DNA of 6,652 bases from Desulfocapsa sp. (GCA_030635405.1 DAOVZA010000121.1:1-6652), one strand, 5' to 3'. Shown: positions 1 through 6,047, numbered from the stretch's first letter. A program made the numbers and translations. Notes: generated from the letters alone by a model not told the origin.

Positions 1-538
1 CTAGCTGGAGCTGATCCAGGACCTGTGCGGTCGCTTCCCGCCAGAGAACGGACTGCTGATGGAGCCTCTCGGCTTCCTCCGGCGTACGACCCAGGGCGTA
101 GAATAGATCTCTGTCAGAATCGTTTTCTTCTGCCAGGAGTGAGAGGAATTCAAGTTCATGAATCAAGTGATCGGGTAAGTCAGCTTTTTCGTCCATGCCA
201 AAACCTTTTTCGCGATAGAAAGCCAGGGTGTCTCCAGCAAAGGCTCCCTGTAACGATTGATCCATATAAACAGATCCGTAGGGTGGGGCAATGACATGGG
301 GCATACCATTTATAAACAGTCTTGTATATTCTACCTGTAGATCTTCAAGGTAGTCGTTGGAATTATCGATCTCTTTTTTAATTGAGACACCATCTTCTGT
401 GGCACCGAGCGTCCCAAGCAGATTGTAAAATACATTGAAGAAATCGTCAGTCATCCATTCTGCATCAGGGTACTGCATGCATTGTGAAAGAAAGCGGTAT
501 ACACGGGTGATATCTTCAGAAGGTGTGGTCGCTGGCAT
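1..538 (-). CDS. TorD/DmsD-family molybdoenzyme chaperone, C-terminus cut by window edge
   Basis: Reverse-strand frame from ATG at 536-538 to base 2 without a stop; 179 residues are present and the C-terminus lies outside the window. Members of this all-helical cytoplasmic family bind the Tat signal of DMSO-reductase-type enzymes and help insert the molybdopterin cofactor before export. Diagnostic parts visible: N-terminal helix RVYRFLSQCMQYPD (12-25), the family core YTRLFINGMPHVIAPPYGSVY (split here as YTRLF at 71-75 and PPYGSVY at 85-91), and LPDHLIHELEFLSLLA (121-136), the usual PDH-x-x-x-ELEFL element. The start is fixed because an in-frame TAA lies at 542-544; no convincing Shine-Dalgarno sequence precedes it. 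It follows the sigma-54 regulator on the same strand, which suggests a regulated anaerobic oxidoreductase locus continuing to the left. The client enzyme is not in the window, so the exact subfamily (TorD, DmsD, NarJ-like) is open. The first 100 bases (the C-terminal part) are much richer in G+C than the rest. Confidence 0.85.
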   Translation of the reverse strand, partial: MPATTPSEDITRVYRFLSQCMQYPDAEWMTDDFFNVFYNLLGTLGATEDGVSIKKEIDNSNDYLEDLQVEYTRLFINGMPHVIAPPYGSVYMDQSLQGAFAGDTLAFYREKGFGMDEKADLPDHLIHELEFLSLLAEENDSDRDLFYALGRTPEEAERLHQQSVLWREATAQVLDQLQL

Positions 539-649
539 GAATTATTATAAACAAAGCGATAAAGGTAAAAACCTTTTAGCTAAAAATAGTTAAATTGTAT
601 GGAGCAATAAGAAAAAAACTCCACAAAGAATAAATGTAATACCTATTTC

Positions 650-678
650 AACATATCTCCATGGTTGAGAATTGTCAA
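650..678 (-). promoter_or_regulatory. Candidate sigma-70 promoter for the torD-like gene
   Basis: On the minus strand a perfect -35 hexamer TTGACA (673-678) is followed after 17 bases by TATGTT (650-655, 4 of 6 matches to TATAAT). Transcription would begin near 643 and give a leader of about 105 nucleotides before the ATG at 538. The -35 box overlaps an inverted repeat, so repression or activation at this site is plausible. Not tested experimentally; an AT-rich spacer can produce such matches by chance. Confidence 0.45.
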
Positions 679-722
679 CGTATTGCTGTTGACTAGGTGT
701 GGTAAAACAGGTAGTTGAGAAT
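664..722. repeat. Direct repeat GTTGAGAAT x2, flanking an inverted repeat
   Basis: GTTGAGAAT occurs at 664-672 and again at 714-722, 50 bases apart start to start, which places both copies on nearly the same DNA face (about five helical turns). Between and overlapping them, GTCAAC (674-679) and GTTGAC (688-693) form a perfect 6-base inverted repeat with an 8-base centre. The inverted repeat overlaps the -35 box of the candidate sigma-70 promoter. The arrangement fits binding sites for a dimeric regulator, but the protein is unknown. Confidence 0.4.
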
Positions 723-771
723 GGTTTGCAAAGTTAATAATTGTAATAAAAAATAAATTGTTAAATTTTTT

Positions 772-787
772 TGCACCCTTATGGCCT
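772..787 (-). promoter_or_regulatory. Candidate sigma-54 (-24/-12) promoter pointing to the torD-like gene
   Basis: On the minus strand the sequence AGGCCATAAGGGTGCA has GG and GC separated by exactly 10 bases, the invariant spacing of -24/-12 promoters. Seven of eleven consensus positions match (AGGC for TGGC, GTGC for TTGC). It lies just downstream of a gene for a sigma-54 activator and reads toward the chaperone gene. Because GG-N10-GC is easily met by chance, this is a suggestion only; it would leave a leader of about 220 nucleotides. Confidence 0.3.
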
Positions 788-840
788 TATTACATAGTGG
801 TACTTTGAGGAAGGCGTAATTTATTTTATTTATTTATTTT

Positions 841-2184
841 CTAATAAGGTGATTTTTCAAATGTGATATTATGTTTTTTGAGATGTTTCCAGAGAGTGAC
901 CCTTGAAATTCCCAATAATTTAGCAGCTTCCGTTTTATTGCCACCTGTTGTAGTTAATGCGTGAAGCAATTGTTCACGTTTGTTTTGCGATGTTTTACCC
1001 TGCAACAGCGTAGGAGATAACGTCTTTTTGGCGGATTTCTGAAATTGCTGAGGGAGATGTTGTGGTGTTATTTCACCCTCCGGACAAATCACAAAAGTGT
1101 ATTCGATGACATTAATTAATTCGCGAACATTTCCAGGCCAGTGGTAATCGACCAAGAGATCAAGGGCATCTTTACGAATTGTGGTGATGTTTTTTTCAAT
1201 TTTAAGGTTTGATCTATCTATAAATGTTTTTACGAGTAATGGAATATCCTCCTGGTGTTCTCTAAGAGGTGGAATACTGATTGGGATAACTCCAATTCTG
1301 TAAAAAAGATCTTCTCTGAATTTCTGGTCTTGCATCAGATTACTCAGGTTCTTGTTGGTGGCAGATATTATACGGACATCAATGGGAATCGGCTGATGAT
1401 CTCCAACGCGTTCCACTTCCTGTTCCTGTAATACTCTCAGGAGTCTAGTCTGTACGCCTAATGATAGATCACCTATTTCATCAAGAAAAATTGAACCTTT
1501 GTTTGCAGCTTCAAAACGTCCTGTACGGTCTTTGTCAGCACCGGTAAAAGCACCTTTTGTATGGCCAAAAAGTTCACTTTCAAGAATGTTTTCGTTTAGT
1601 GCTGCACAGTTCACTTTTATAAAGGGAGCCTTCGATCGTTTACTTAATTTATGGATAGCGTTGGCAACCAGTTCTTTTCCGGTTCCGCTTTCTCCATATA
1701 TTATTATAGGGGCATTCGATAGAGCGGCACTTTCGATAAGGTTGTAAACCTGCTGCATAAGAGAACTGTTGCCGAGTAATCCATGGAAACCCTTTTCCCG
1801 GGAAAGTTCTTTGCGTAAGTCCAGTATAACCTTTTCCCTATCCATAACCGTTGTGAGGTCGGTGAGGGTTTCTACTCCAGCGACGATAGTTCCATCCTTA
1901 TCTCTTAAGACAGTGGCATTCTTGAGTACTTCTACACGGCTGCCGCCTTTTTGTTTAAAGGAACAATGGAGGTCACTCACATCACCTTTTTTAAATAAGT
2001 CACAACGTTTACCCTCAGATGTTATGTCATGGCCAAAGCATTTGTTGCATTGCAGAATATTGCAGGATTTTCCTAACAGCTCTTCTTTTTTATAGAGAAG
2101 GAGATCTTCAAGAGCTTTGTTTGCATAGAGAATAGTTCCCTTAAGATCGACGATCATGAGTCCCTCATTCATCTTATCCACCAC
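841..2184 (-). CDS. PAS-domain sigma-54-dependent transcriptional activator (one-component)
   Basis: A bacterial enhancer-binding protein that would hydrolyse ATP to open RNA polymerase-sigma-54 complexes. Numbered from the GTG at 2184 (447 residues), it has an N-terminal PAS domain (about 1-115), a short linker helix, an AAA+ domain and a C-terminal Fis-type helix-turn-helix. Visible motifs are Walker A GESGTGKE (164-171), the sigma-54 contact loop GAFTGA (211-216), Walker B GSIFLDEI (230-237), an arginine-finger segment FREDLFYRI, and the HTH KTEAAKLLGISRVTLWKHL near the end. There is no receiver domain, so it senses a signal directly rather than through phosphotransfer. The PAS domain holds a cysteine cluster C41-x4-C46-x2-C49-x11-C61 plus C74, suggestive of metal or redox sensing. 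The reading frame stays open and protein-like upstream of the GTG, so the true start is probably about 21 codons earlier (see the extension). Its neighbour, a TorD-type chaperone, suggests control of an anaerobic molybdoenzyme operon. Confidence 0.93.
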   Translation of the reverse strand: MVDKMNEGLMIVDLKGTILYANKALEDLLLYKKEELLGKSCNILQCNKCFGHDITSEGKRCDLFKKGDVSDLHCSFKQKGGSRVEVLKNATVLRDKDGTIVAGVETLTDLTTVMDREKVILDLRKELSREKGFHGLLGNSSLMQQVYNLIESAALSNAPIIIYGESGTGKELVANAIHKLSKRSKAPFIKVNCAALNENILESELFGHTKGAFTGADKDRTGRFEAANKGSIFLDEIGDLSLGVQTRLLRVLQEQEVERVGDHQPIPIDVRIISATNKNLSNLMQDQKFREDLFYRIGVIPISIPPLREHQEDIPLLVKTFIDRSNLKIEKNITTIRKDALDLLVDYHWPGNVRELINVIEYTFVICPEGEITPQHLPQQFQKSAKKTLSPTLLQGKTSQNKREQLLHALTTTGGNKTEAAKLLGISRVTLWKHLKKHNITFEKSPY

Positions 2185-2247
2185 GTCTTTCCAGTTGTCA
2201 CAGAAGTAATTCTTTATCTGTTCTTTGGGGATTGTTAAGGGAGTGAT
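2185..2247 (-). other. Probable N-terminal extension of the sigma-54 regulator from a non-standard ATC start
   Basis: The regulator frame is open upstream of the GTG at 2184 as far as a TAA at 2287-2289. The stretch reads ITPLTIPKEQIKNYFCDNWKD just before VVDKMNEGLMIVD, a plausible helix leading into the PAS fold. It has no ATG, GTG or TTG. The codon ATC at 2245-2247 sits 6 bases after a perfect AGGAG, whereas the GTG at 2184 has only a weak, badly spaced GGAAAG. The simplest readings are an AUC start codon or a single-base difference from ATG in this strain or assembly. Confidence 0.5.
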
Positions 2248-2319
2248 GGCGTGCTCCTGTGCGATAGAGAGGGGTTTGTTAAGGTGTTAAGTGATGTTAA
2301 CAGGAAAGATTTGTTAAGG
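2232..2319. repeat. Cluster of five TGTTAA boxes, three within exact TTGTTAAGG repeats
   Basis: TGTTAA occurs at 2233-2238, 2277-2282, 2285-2290, 2295-2300 and 2312-2317, all in the same orientation. Three of these lie in the identical 9-mer TTGTTAAGG (2232-2240, 2276-2284, 2311-2319), and one is the palindrome TGTTAACA (2295-2302). The cluster fills the gap between the dus stop and the regulator and continues into the proposed first codons of the regulator. It resembles an array of binding sites, possibly autoregulatory; the binding protein is unknown. Confidence 0.5.
2254..2258 (-). promoter_or_regulatory. Shine-Dalgarno AGGAG placed for an ATC start
   Basis: The minus strand reads AGGAG-CACGCC-ATC. 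The 6-base spacing to ATC (2245-2247) is ideal, and no ATG, GTG or TTG in any frame lies at a usable distance downstream. This is the main reason to place the regulator start here instead of at the internal GTG. Confidence 0.5.
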
Positions 2320-2335
2320 CCATGGTTTTCATTAT

Positions 2336-3304
2336 CTAATCGTGAACTGATCTATGGGTAGGGAGTTGTTTTTCTGTCTGGAGTGATTCAATAAAATTCT
2401 GTAAAACAGTAAAGTTTTCACAACTGTGAATTTTTTTGCGGATTTGTGAACTTCCAGGAAAATTACTGAAGTATCTTCCCGTATGGTTTCGTATATAGGC
2501 AAGGAGTCTTTTGGTATCAAGATGCTCTTCCATTAGTTCAAGATGTCTTGTAACGGTCGGTAATATGAGGGCAAGAGATTGAGGTCTGCCGTCTTTTCGA
2601 AAAACCCATGGATTTCCAAGAGCAGCACGCCCAATCATTATACCATCACAGCCAGTCTCATCCATTCTTGAAAGTCCCTGTTCGTGGCTCTGTACATCGC
2701 CATTACCTATAACAGGAATTGAAACATTTTCTTTGACTTCACGGACGATATCCCAATCAGCGACACCGGAAAATGCCTGGGACCAGGTTCGTCCATGAAT
2801 GGCAACTGCGACGGCTCCGGAATTCTCACTCATTTTTGCAAATTCAACAGCGGTTGTATGGTCTTTGTCAATTCCCTTTCGGGTTTTTACAGTTACAGGA
2901 ACCTTTGAGTTTTCAACAACGGCCAGAACAATCTTTTCGGCAAGGGATATATCTTTCATTAATGCCGATCCGGAACCTTTTTTTGTAACTTTTCGAACAG
3001 GACAACCCATATTGATATCAATGAATGATGGCGAGTATTCACTTAAACGTGCAGCGGCTTCTCCCATAATGTCCGGTTCAGATCCAAAGAGTTGAAAGGA
3101 AACAGGTCGCTCATCGGGTGAAGATGCCAGCATATGGATGGTTTTTTCCTGACCATAAACAAGTCCATGGCAACTGATCATCTCAGAGACGACGAGACCT
3201 GCGCCATATTCGCGGCAAAGTAACCGGAATGGCAGGTCGGAGTAACCGGCTAGAGGGGCTAAAATAAATGGTGACTCAAAAGTTGTTTTTTCAATTTGAA
3301 ACAT
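2336..3304 (-). CDS. dusB: tRNA-dihydrouridine synthase, DusB/NifR3 type
   Basis: An FMN- and NADPH-dependent cytoplasmic enzyme that reduces specific uridines in the tRNA D-loop to dihydrouridine. At 322 residues it is a normal family length. Visible signatures are the FMN-barrel start APLAGYSDLPFR (16-27), INMGCPVRKVTKKGSGSALM (97-116) with the catalytic cysteine C101, the KTRKG segment (K140), AIHGRTWSQAFSG (168-180), VIGNGD (198-203) and CDGIMIGRAALGNPWVF (219-235); a helical tRNA-binding domain follows. DusB resembles it best, from the NMGCP-x-x-KV and GRAA-x-G-PW forms; the exact target uridine cannot be read from sequence. The start is the only ATG near the N-terminus; the frame is open to a TAA at 3338-3340 but has no other start codon, and no Shine-Dalgarno sequence is visible. 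The sigma-54 regulator follows on the same strand with no clear terminator between, so the two may be co-transcribed. Confidence 0.93.
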   Translation of the reverse strand: MFQIEKTTFESPFILAPLAGYSDLPFRLLCREYGAGLVVSEMISCHGLVYGQEKTIHMLASSPDERPVSFQLFGSEPDIMGEAAARLSEYSPSFIDINMGCPVRKVTKKGSGSALMKDISLAEKIVLAVVENSKVPVTVKTRKGIDKDHTTAVEFAKMSENSGAVAVAIHGRTWSQAFSGVADWDIVREVKENVSIPVIGNGDVQSHEQGLSRMDETGCDGIMIGRAALGNPWVFRKDGRPQSLALILPTVTRHLELMEEHLDTKRLLAYIRNHTGRYFSNFPGSSQIRKKIHSCENFTVLQNFIESLQTEKQLPTHRSVHD

Positions 3305-3362
3305 GGTTTTTACTACTGTTTTTTTTGTGCAAACGAGTTAGAATTAAAAGATTCTGTGTATG

Positions 3363-3396
3363 ATGTTTTGACAACATGACAATGTATTTATTTTAA
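3363..3396 (+). promoter_or_regulatory. Candidate transketolase promoter with an overlapping inverted repeat
   Basis: In the divergent dus/transketolase spacer a perfect -35 hexamer TTGACA (3368-3373) is followed after 17 bases by a weak TTTTAA (3391-3396); other AT-rich hexamers nearby could act as the -10. The inverted repeat ATGTT-TTGAC-AACAT (3363-3377) straddles the -35 box and could be an operator. On the opposite strand TTGTCA occurs twice (3369-3374 and 3377-3382) and could serve dus, but no good -10 follows either copy. Confidence 0.4.
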
Positions 3397-3446
3397 CTAT
3401 ATTTTTTTAATTCTGCATTTTTTATTGGCAGATTCCCATTATTTTA

Positions 3447-3451
3447 TGGAG
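3447..3451 (+). promoter_or_regulatory. Shine-Dalgarno TGGAG fixing the transketolase start
   Basis: TGGAG lies 6 bases before the ATG at 3458-3460. This favours that ATG over an upstream in-frame TTG at 3425 and an ATG at 3446, which have no ribosome-binding sequence at the right distance. Confidence 0.75.
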
Positions 3452-3457
3452 ACTCAA

Positions 3458-5392
3458 ATGACCTTGCAACTTACTATGCAATCCAGTGAATTGTCCAGTG
3501 AGGAGTTAAGCACTCTGAAAGAGATGCGTGTACGCTGTGCTAAAAATATTCTTCTTTCCACTAGTCTTGCAGGATCAGGGCACCCTGGTGGATCACTTTC
3601 AACGTTAGATAATCTATTGGTTACCTATGGTTGTATTCGCCATGATTCAACTCAGCCCAACTTGGAAGAGAGAGATCGTGTGATTATGAGTATTGGTCAT
3701 GTCTCTCCAGGTGTCTATTCTACTCTTTCTGAATATGGCTATTTTACTGAAGACGATTTTCTGTCAGGATTCAGGCGTACCGGATCAGGATTTCCCGGTC
3801 ACGTTGAACGTATCGTACCTGGAGTTGAATGGGACACCGGAAATTTAGGACAGGGACTCTCCACAGCTGTTGGACTTGCTCACGGTTTTAAAATTCAGAA
3901 TCGTTCCAACAAGGTCATTGTGTTTATGGGAGATGGTGAACATCAGAAGGGACAGATTATTGAAGCAATTCGATATGCTTCCAAATACAAACTTGATAAC
4001 CTGATTGTGATCATCGACAGAAATCATCTTCAGATTTGTGGAACCACAGAGGAAGTGATGCCACAATCAATACGATCCCTGTATTCAATAAATAACTGGG
4101 ATGTTCAATATTTGGAAGATGGTCATGATTGCAATGCCTACTTCCAGACATTTTCAAAAGCCTATCAGAAAGATGATGGCGTTCCAACTGTTATTGTCTC
4201 AAAAACCACCATGAGTAAAGGGATTTCTTTTATGGAAAATATCCCTAAGTATCACGGTTCTCCGCTTGATAGAGAGTCACTTGGCAAAGCTATGAAAGAG
4301 CTTGGCGTTGATGATGAGTTTGATAAATGGCAGGCAGAGCGTGAGAAACCCGTTGGTACAGCAACAATTCAACAGTTTGTAGCACCAGAAATGACTGTAG
4401 CTGGTGGCGATGCAATTCTTTATGAAGCCGGAACCATGCTTGATAACCGTTCTGCATATGGTAACGCTCTACTTAGTTTAGCAGAGGCCAACAATAAAGA
4501 TGATAATATGGTTATCGCAGGTATATCCTGTGACCTTGAAGGATCAGTGAAGATGGGTGGTTTCCATAAACATTCGCCATCTGCCTATATGGAAGCAGGT
4601 ATTCAGGAACATCATGCTGCGACTATGGCAGGTGGCCTTGCAAGCCTTGGTTTAGTACCTTTCTTTAGCACCTTTGGTGCTTTTGCCGTCTCTGAAGTGT
4701 ATAACCAGAATCGCCTTAATGATTTTAACCATGCCAGTGTCAAGGTTGTTGCAACCCATGTTGGGCTTGATGTAGGTGAAGATGGACCAACTCATCAGTG
4801 CATTGATTATCTTGGTTTGTTCAGCAACTATTTCAGGTCATCTGTCTTTATGCCTGCTGATCCAAATCAGACCGATCGAATTATCAGATATATTGCAACT
4901 GTACCAGGCAATGTTTTTGTTGGTATGGGACGCTCAAAGACTCCGGTTATAACAAAGGAAGACGGTTCTGTATTCTTTGATACTGATTATGTATTTGAGG
5001 CAGGAAAAGGTGATTGGCTTCGTGAAGGAAGTGATGCTACCATTATCACTTATGGTGCTGTGACTCCTGCTGTAATGGAAGCATGGGAAACATTAAAACA
5101 GGATGGACATTCAGTTGCTGTGTTAAATATGGGTTCTTTAATGCCAATTGATAAAGATGCTGTTTTAAAAGCTGCTGAAACCGGAGTTGTTTTAACAGTG
5201 GAAGATCATCATATCAATACAGGCTTGGGCAGCATGGTTGGGACAATCCTTGCCGAGGCAGGAAAGGGTATTAACTTTCAACGTTCAGGAGTTGCTCAAT
5301 ATGGAGGTTCAGGAAAACCTTCAGACTTATATGCAAGTCAGGGGCTTGATGGTAAATCAATTGCTGCTAAAGTAAAAACAATGCTTGGGTAG
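3458..5392 (+). CDS. tkt: Transketolase, full-length single chain
   Basis: A thiamine-diphosphate enzyme that moves two-carbon ketol units between sugar phosphates in the non-oxidative pentose phosphate pathway (cytoplasm). It is 644 residues from the ATG at 3458, with three domains in order: ThDP-pyrophosphate domain, pyrimidine domain and transketolase C-terminal domain. Visible residues are SGHPGG (H42), SIGHVS (H81), FPGHVE (H115), the ThDP/Mg motif GDG (158-160) with its asparagine in DRN (N189), KYHGSPL (H266), the cofactor-activating glutamate in GIQEHH (E384), GEDGPTHQ (D442, H446) and an apparent sugar-phosphate arginine R492. These match the catalytic histidines of E. coli TktA. The text of the second half (GIQEHHAATMAGGLA, ATHVGLDVGEDGPTHQ, GVAQYGGSG) looks closer to two-subunit or DXS-like transketolases than to TktA, although both halves are fused here. 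DXS itself is less likely given the histidine set and domain order. It stands alone between a divergent gene and a strong terminator. Confidence 0.93.
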   Translation: MTLQLTMQSSELSSEELSTLKEMRVRCAKNILLSTSLAGSGHPGGSLSTLDNLLVTYGCIRHDSTQPNLEERDRVIMSIGHVSPGVYSTLSEYGYFTEDDFLSGFRRTGSGFPGHVERIVPGVEWDTGNLGQGLSTAVGLAHGFKIQNRSNKVIVFMGDGEHQKGQIIEAIRYASKYKLDNLIVIIDRNHLQICGTTEEVMPQSIRSLYSINNWDVQYLEDGHDCNAYFQTFSKAYQKDDGVPTVIVSKTTMSKGISFMENIPKYHGSPLDRESLGKAMKELGVDDEFDKWQAEREKPVGTATIQQFVAPEMTVAGGDAILYEAGTMLDNRSAYGNALLSLAEANNKDDNMVIAGISCDLEGSVKMGGFHKHSPSAYMEAGIQEHHAATMAGGLASLGLVPFFSTFGAFAVSEVYNQNRLNDFNHASVKVVATHVGLDVGEDGPTHQCIDYLGLFSNYFRSSVFMPADPNQTDRIIRYIATVPGNVFVGMGRSKTPVITKEDGSVFFDTDYVFEAGKGDWLREGSDATIITYGAVTPAVMEAWETLKQDGHSVAVLNMGSLMPIDKDAVLKAAETGVVLTVEDHHINTGLGSMVGTILAEAGKGINFQRSGVAQYGGSGKPSDLYASQGLDGKSIAAKVKTMLG

Positions 5393-5420
5393 TATAGAAA
5401 AGGTTACGAAAGTTCCAGAC

Positions 5421-5458
5421 AAAAAAAGGGGTTGCTCCATTTGGAGCAGCCCCTTTTT
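5421..5458. terminator. Bidirectional intrinsic terminator between transketolase and lptE
   Basis: A 16-base-pair stem (5423-5438 with 5443-5458), one pair being T-G wobble, closes a 4-base loop ATTT. The GC-rich core GGGGTTGCTCC is flanked by A-tract and T-tract, so transcripts from either side end in a U-run (5 T on the plus strand, 7 on the minus strand). It ends the plus-strand transketolase gene 28 bases after its stop and also the minus-strand lptE gene. It closes both convergent units. Confidence 0.93.
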
Positions 5459-5479
5459 GCGTTCTGTTGAAACGTTGTT

Positions 5480-6013
5480 TTACTGGGTGTTGTTTTTAGC
5501 GAGATAGCTAAGAGTTTTGATATAAATTTTTTCTGAAATATCATCAATGATAGTTTTAAGAGCATCTTTCTCGTTATCAGCACTTTCAGATGAACTGACA
5601 CCAACTTTATACTCTTCAGTCCATATTTCATTGGAAACTTCTAAAACAACTTTATTAGTGTCAAGATCCTTTAGAATGTAGCGTACGGTGAGTAGTACTT
5701 TTACCTCTGTTGCATCATTGCCAGTACCGTAAGTAAGACTTGGCAGGTCAATGGAAACAATTTCTCCAGCAAGGATAAGGTTAGCACCTTCTTTTTGTTT
5801 GGTAACCTTTATACTTCCGGATTTTTGGTACCATTGAGTAAGTGACTGGTAAATTTTCGCATCGAGTAACAGTTCATTTGTACGATTATGCCATTGGGTG
5901 ATGTAAATATCACGATCAGGTCCTGAATAGACATAAGGGTTGTAATATCCACAGGAAACCAGACCAAAGCCAGTCAGAAGGAATAATGAAATCAGAAGCT
6001 TTTTAATTTTCAA
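5480..6013 (-). CDS. lptE: LPS-assembly lipoprotein LptE
   Basis: An outer-membrane lipoprotein expected to plug the LptD beta-barrel and help place lipopolysaccharide in the outer leaflet. It is 177 residues with a lipoprotein signal: basic KIKK, a hydrophobic core (6-17), and lipobox LVSC with the acylated C21. The +2 glycine is compatible with outer-membrane sorting. The mature part follows the LptE pattern: CGYY, then IYITQWHNRTNELLLDAKIYQSL (start split: IYITQWHNRT at 36-45), then GANLILAGEIVSI, a beta-rich middle with VKVLLTVRYILKD, and a C-terminal helix. It starts with TTG at 6011-6013, supported by GGAG (6021-6024) 7 bases upstream and by the complete signal peptide. It follows leuS as in E. 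coli (leuS-lptE-holA), but here holA is missing and a terminator follows. Sequence similarity within LptE is low, so the leuS context carries much of the weight. Confidence 0.85.
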   Translation of the reverse strand: MKIKKLLISLFLLTGFGLVSCGYYNPYVYSGPDRDIYITQWHNRTNELLLDAKIYQSLTQWYQKSGSIKVTKQKEGANLILAGEIVSIDLPSLTYGTGNDATEVKVLLTVRYILKDLDTNKVVLEVSNEIWTEEYKVGVSSSESADNEKDALKTIIDDISEKIYIKTLSYLAKNNTQ

Positions 6014-6020
6014 TTTTATG

Positions 6021-6024
6021 CTCC
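6021..6024 (-). promoter_or_regulatory. Shine-Dalgarno GGAG supporting the TTG start of lptE
   Basis: GGAG on the minus strand stands 7 bases before TTG (6011-6013). No in-frame ATG or GTG gives a complete signal peptide, so the TTG start is well supported. Confidence 0.7.
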
Positions 6025-6030
6025 ACAGAA

Positions 6031-6044
6031 AGTAAATAAATTAT
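6031..6044. repeat. Direct repeat AGTAAATAAATTAT, left copy (possible target duplication)
   Basis: This 14-base sequence recurs exactly at 6192-6205, 161 bases away. The two copies sit at the two ends of the palindromic element. If the element is taken as 6048-6194, the directly abutting duplicated part is AAATAAATTAT (6034-6044 and 6195-6205), 11 identical bases, with 12 of 14 identical when three more bases are included. Confidence 0.6.
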
Positions 6045-6047
6045 GTA

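Larger units (their letters stand above)
539..840. other. Non-coding regulatory spacer between regulator and torD-like gene
   Basis: This 302-base AT-rich stretch has no plausible gene on either strand. It contains a sigma-70-like promoter (650-678), a sigma-54-like element (772-787), a 9-base direct repeat with copies exactly 50 bases apart, an inverted repeat (674-693), and a lone TGTTAA box at 759-764 like those upstream of the regulator. No clear intrinsic terminator follows the regulator stop at 841, so read-through from the regulator into the chaperone gene is possible. Confidence 0.6.

Noticed and set aside
25..294. Open frame of 89 codons on the plus strand
   Set aside because: It lies antisense to the torD-like gene, whose translation shows clear family motifs; the plus-strand product has low-complexity, arginine-rich text and no recognisable domain.
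561..576. Small hairpin AAAGGT-AAAA-ACCTTT in the leader of the torD-like gene
   Set aside because: Only six AT-rich pairs; too weak to call a terminator or regulatory stem.
715..730. Plus-strand sigma-54-like match ending in TTTGCA
   Set aside because: It lacks the invariant GG at the -24 position and points away from the torD-like gene, toward the 3' end of the regulator.
1499..2095. Plus-strand frames antisense to the sigma-54 regulator
   Set aside because: They mirror the AAA+ and PAS coding sequence and have no independent motif or ribosome-binding site.
2297..2332. Tiny minus-strand leader ORF (MKTMALTNLSC) between dus and the regulator
   Set aside because: Eleven codons, no ribosome-binding sequence, and it overlaps the TGTTAA array that explains the sequence better.
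3425..3457. Upstream TTG (3425) or ATG (3446) as transketolase start
   Set aside because: Neither has a Shine-Dalgarno sequence, while ATG 3458 has TGGAG at 6 bases; the extra residues are not expected in the family.
5404..5631. Minus-strand 75-codon frame across the terminator and lptE 3' end
   Set aside because: It runs through the intrinsic terminator and overlaps lptE out of frame; lysine-rich text without motifs.
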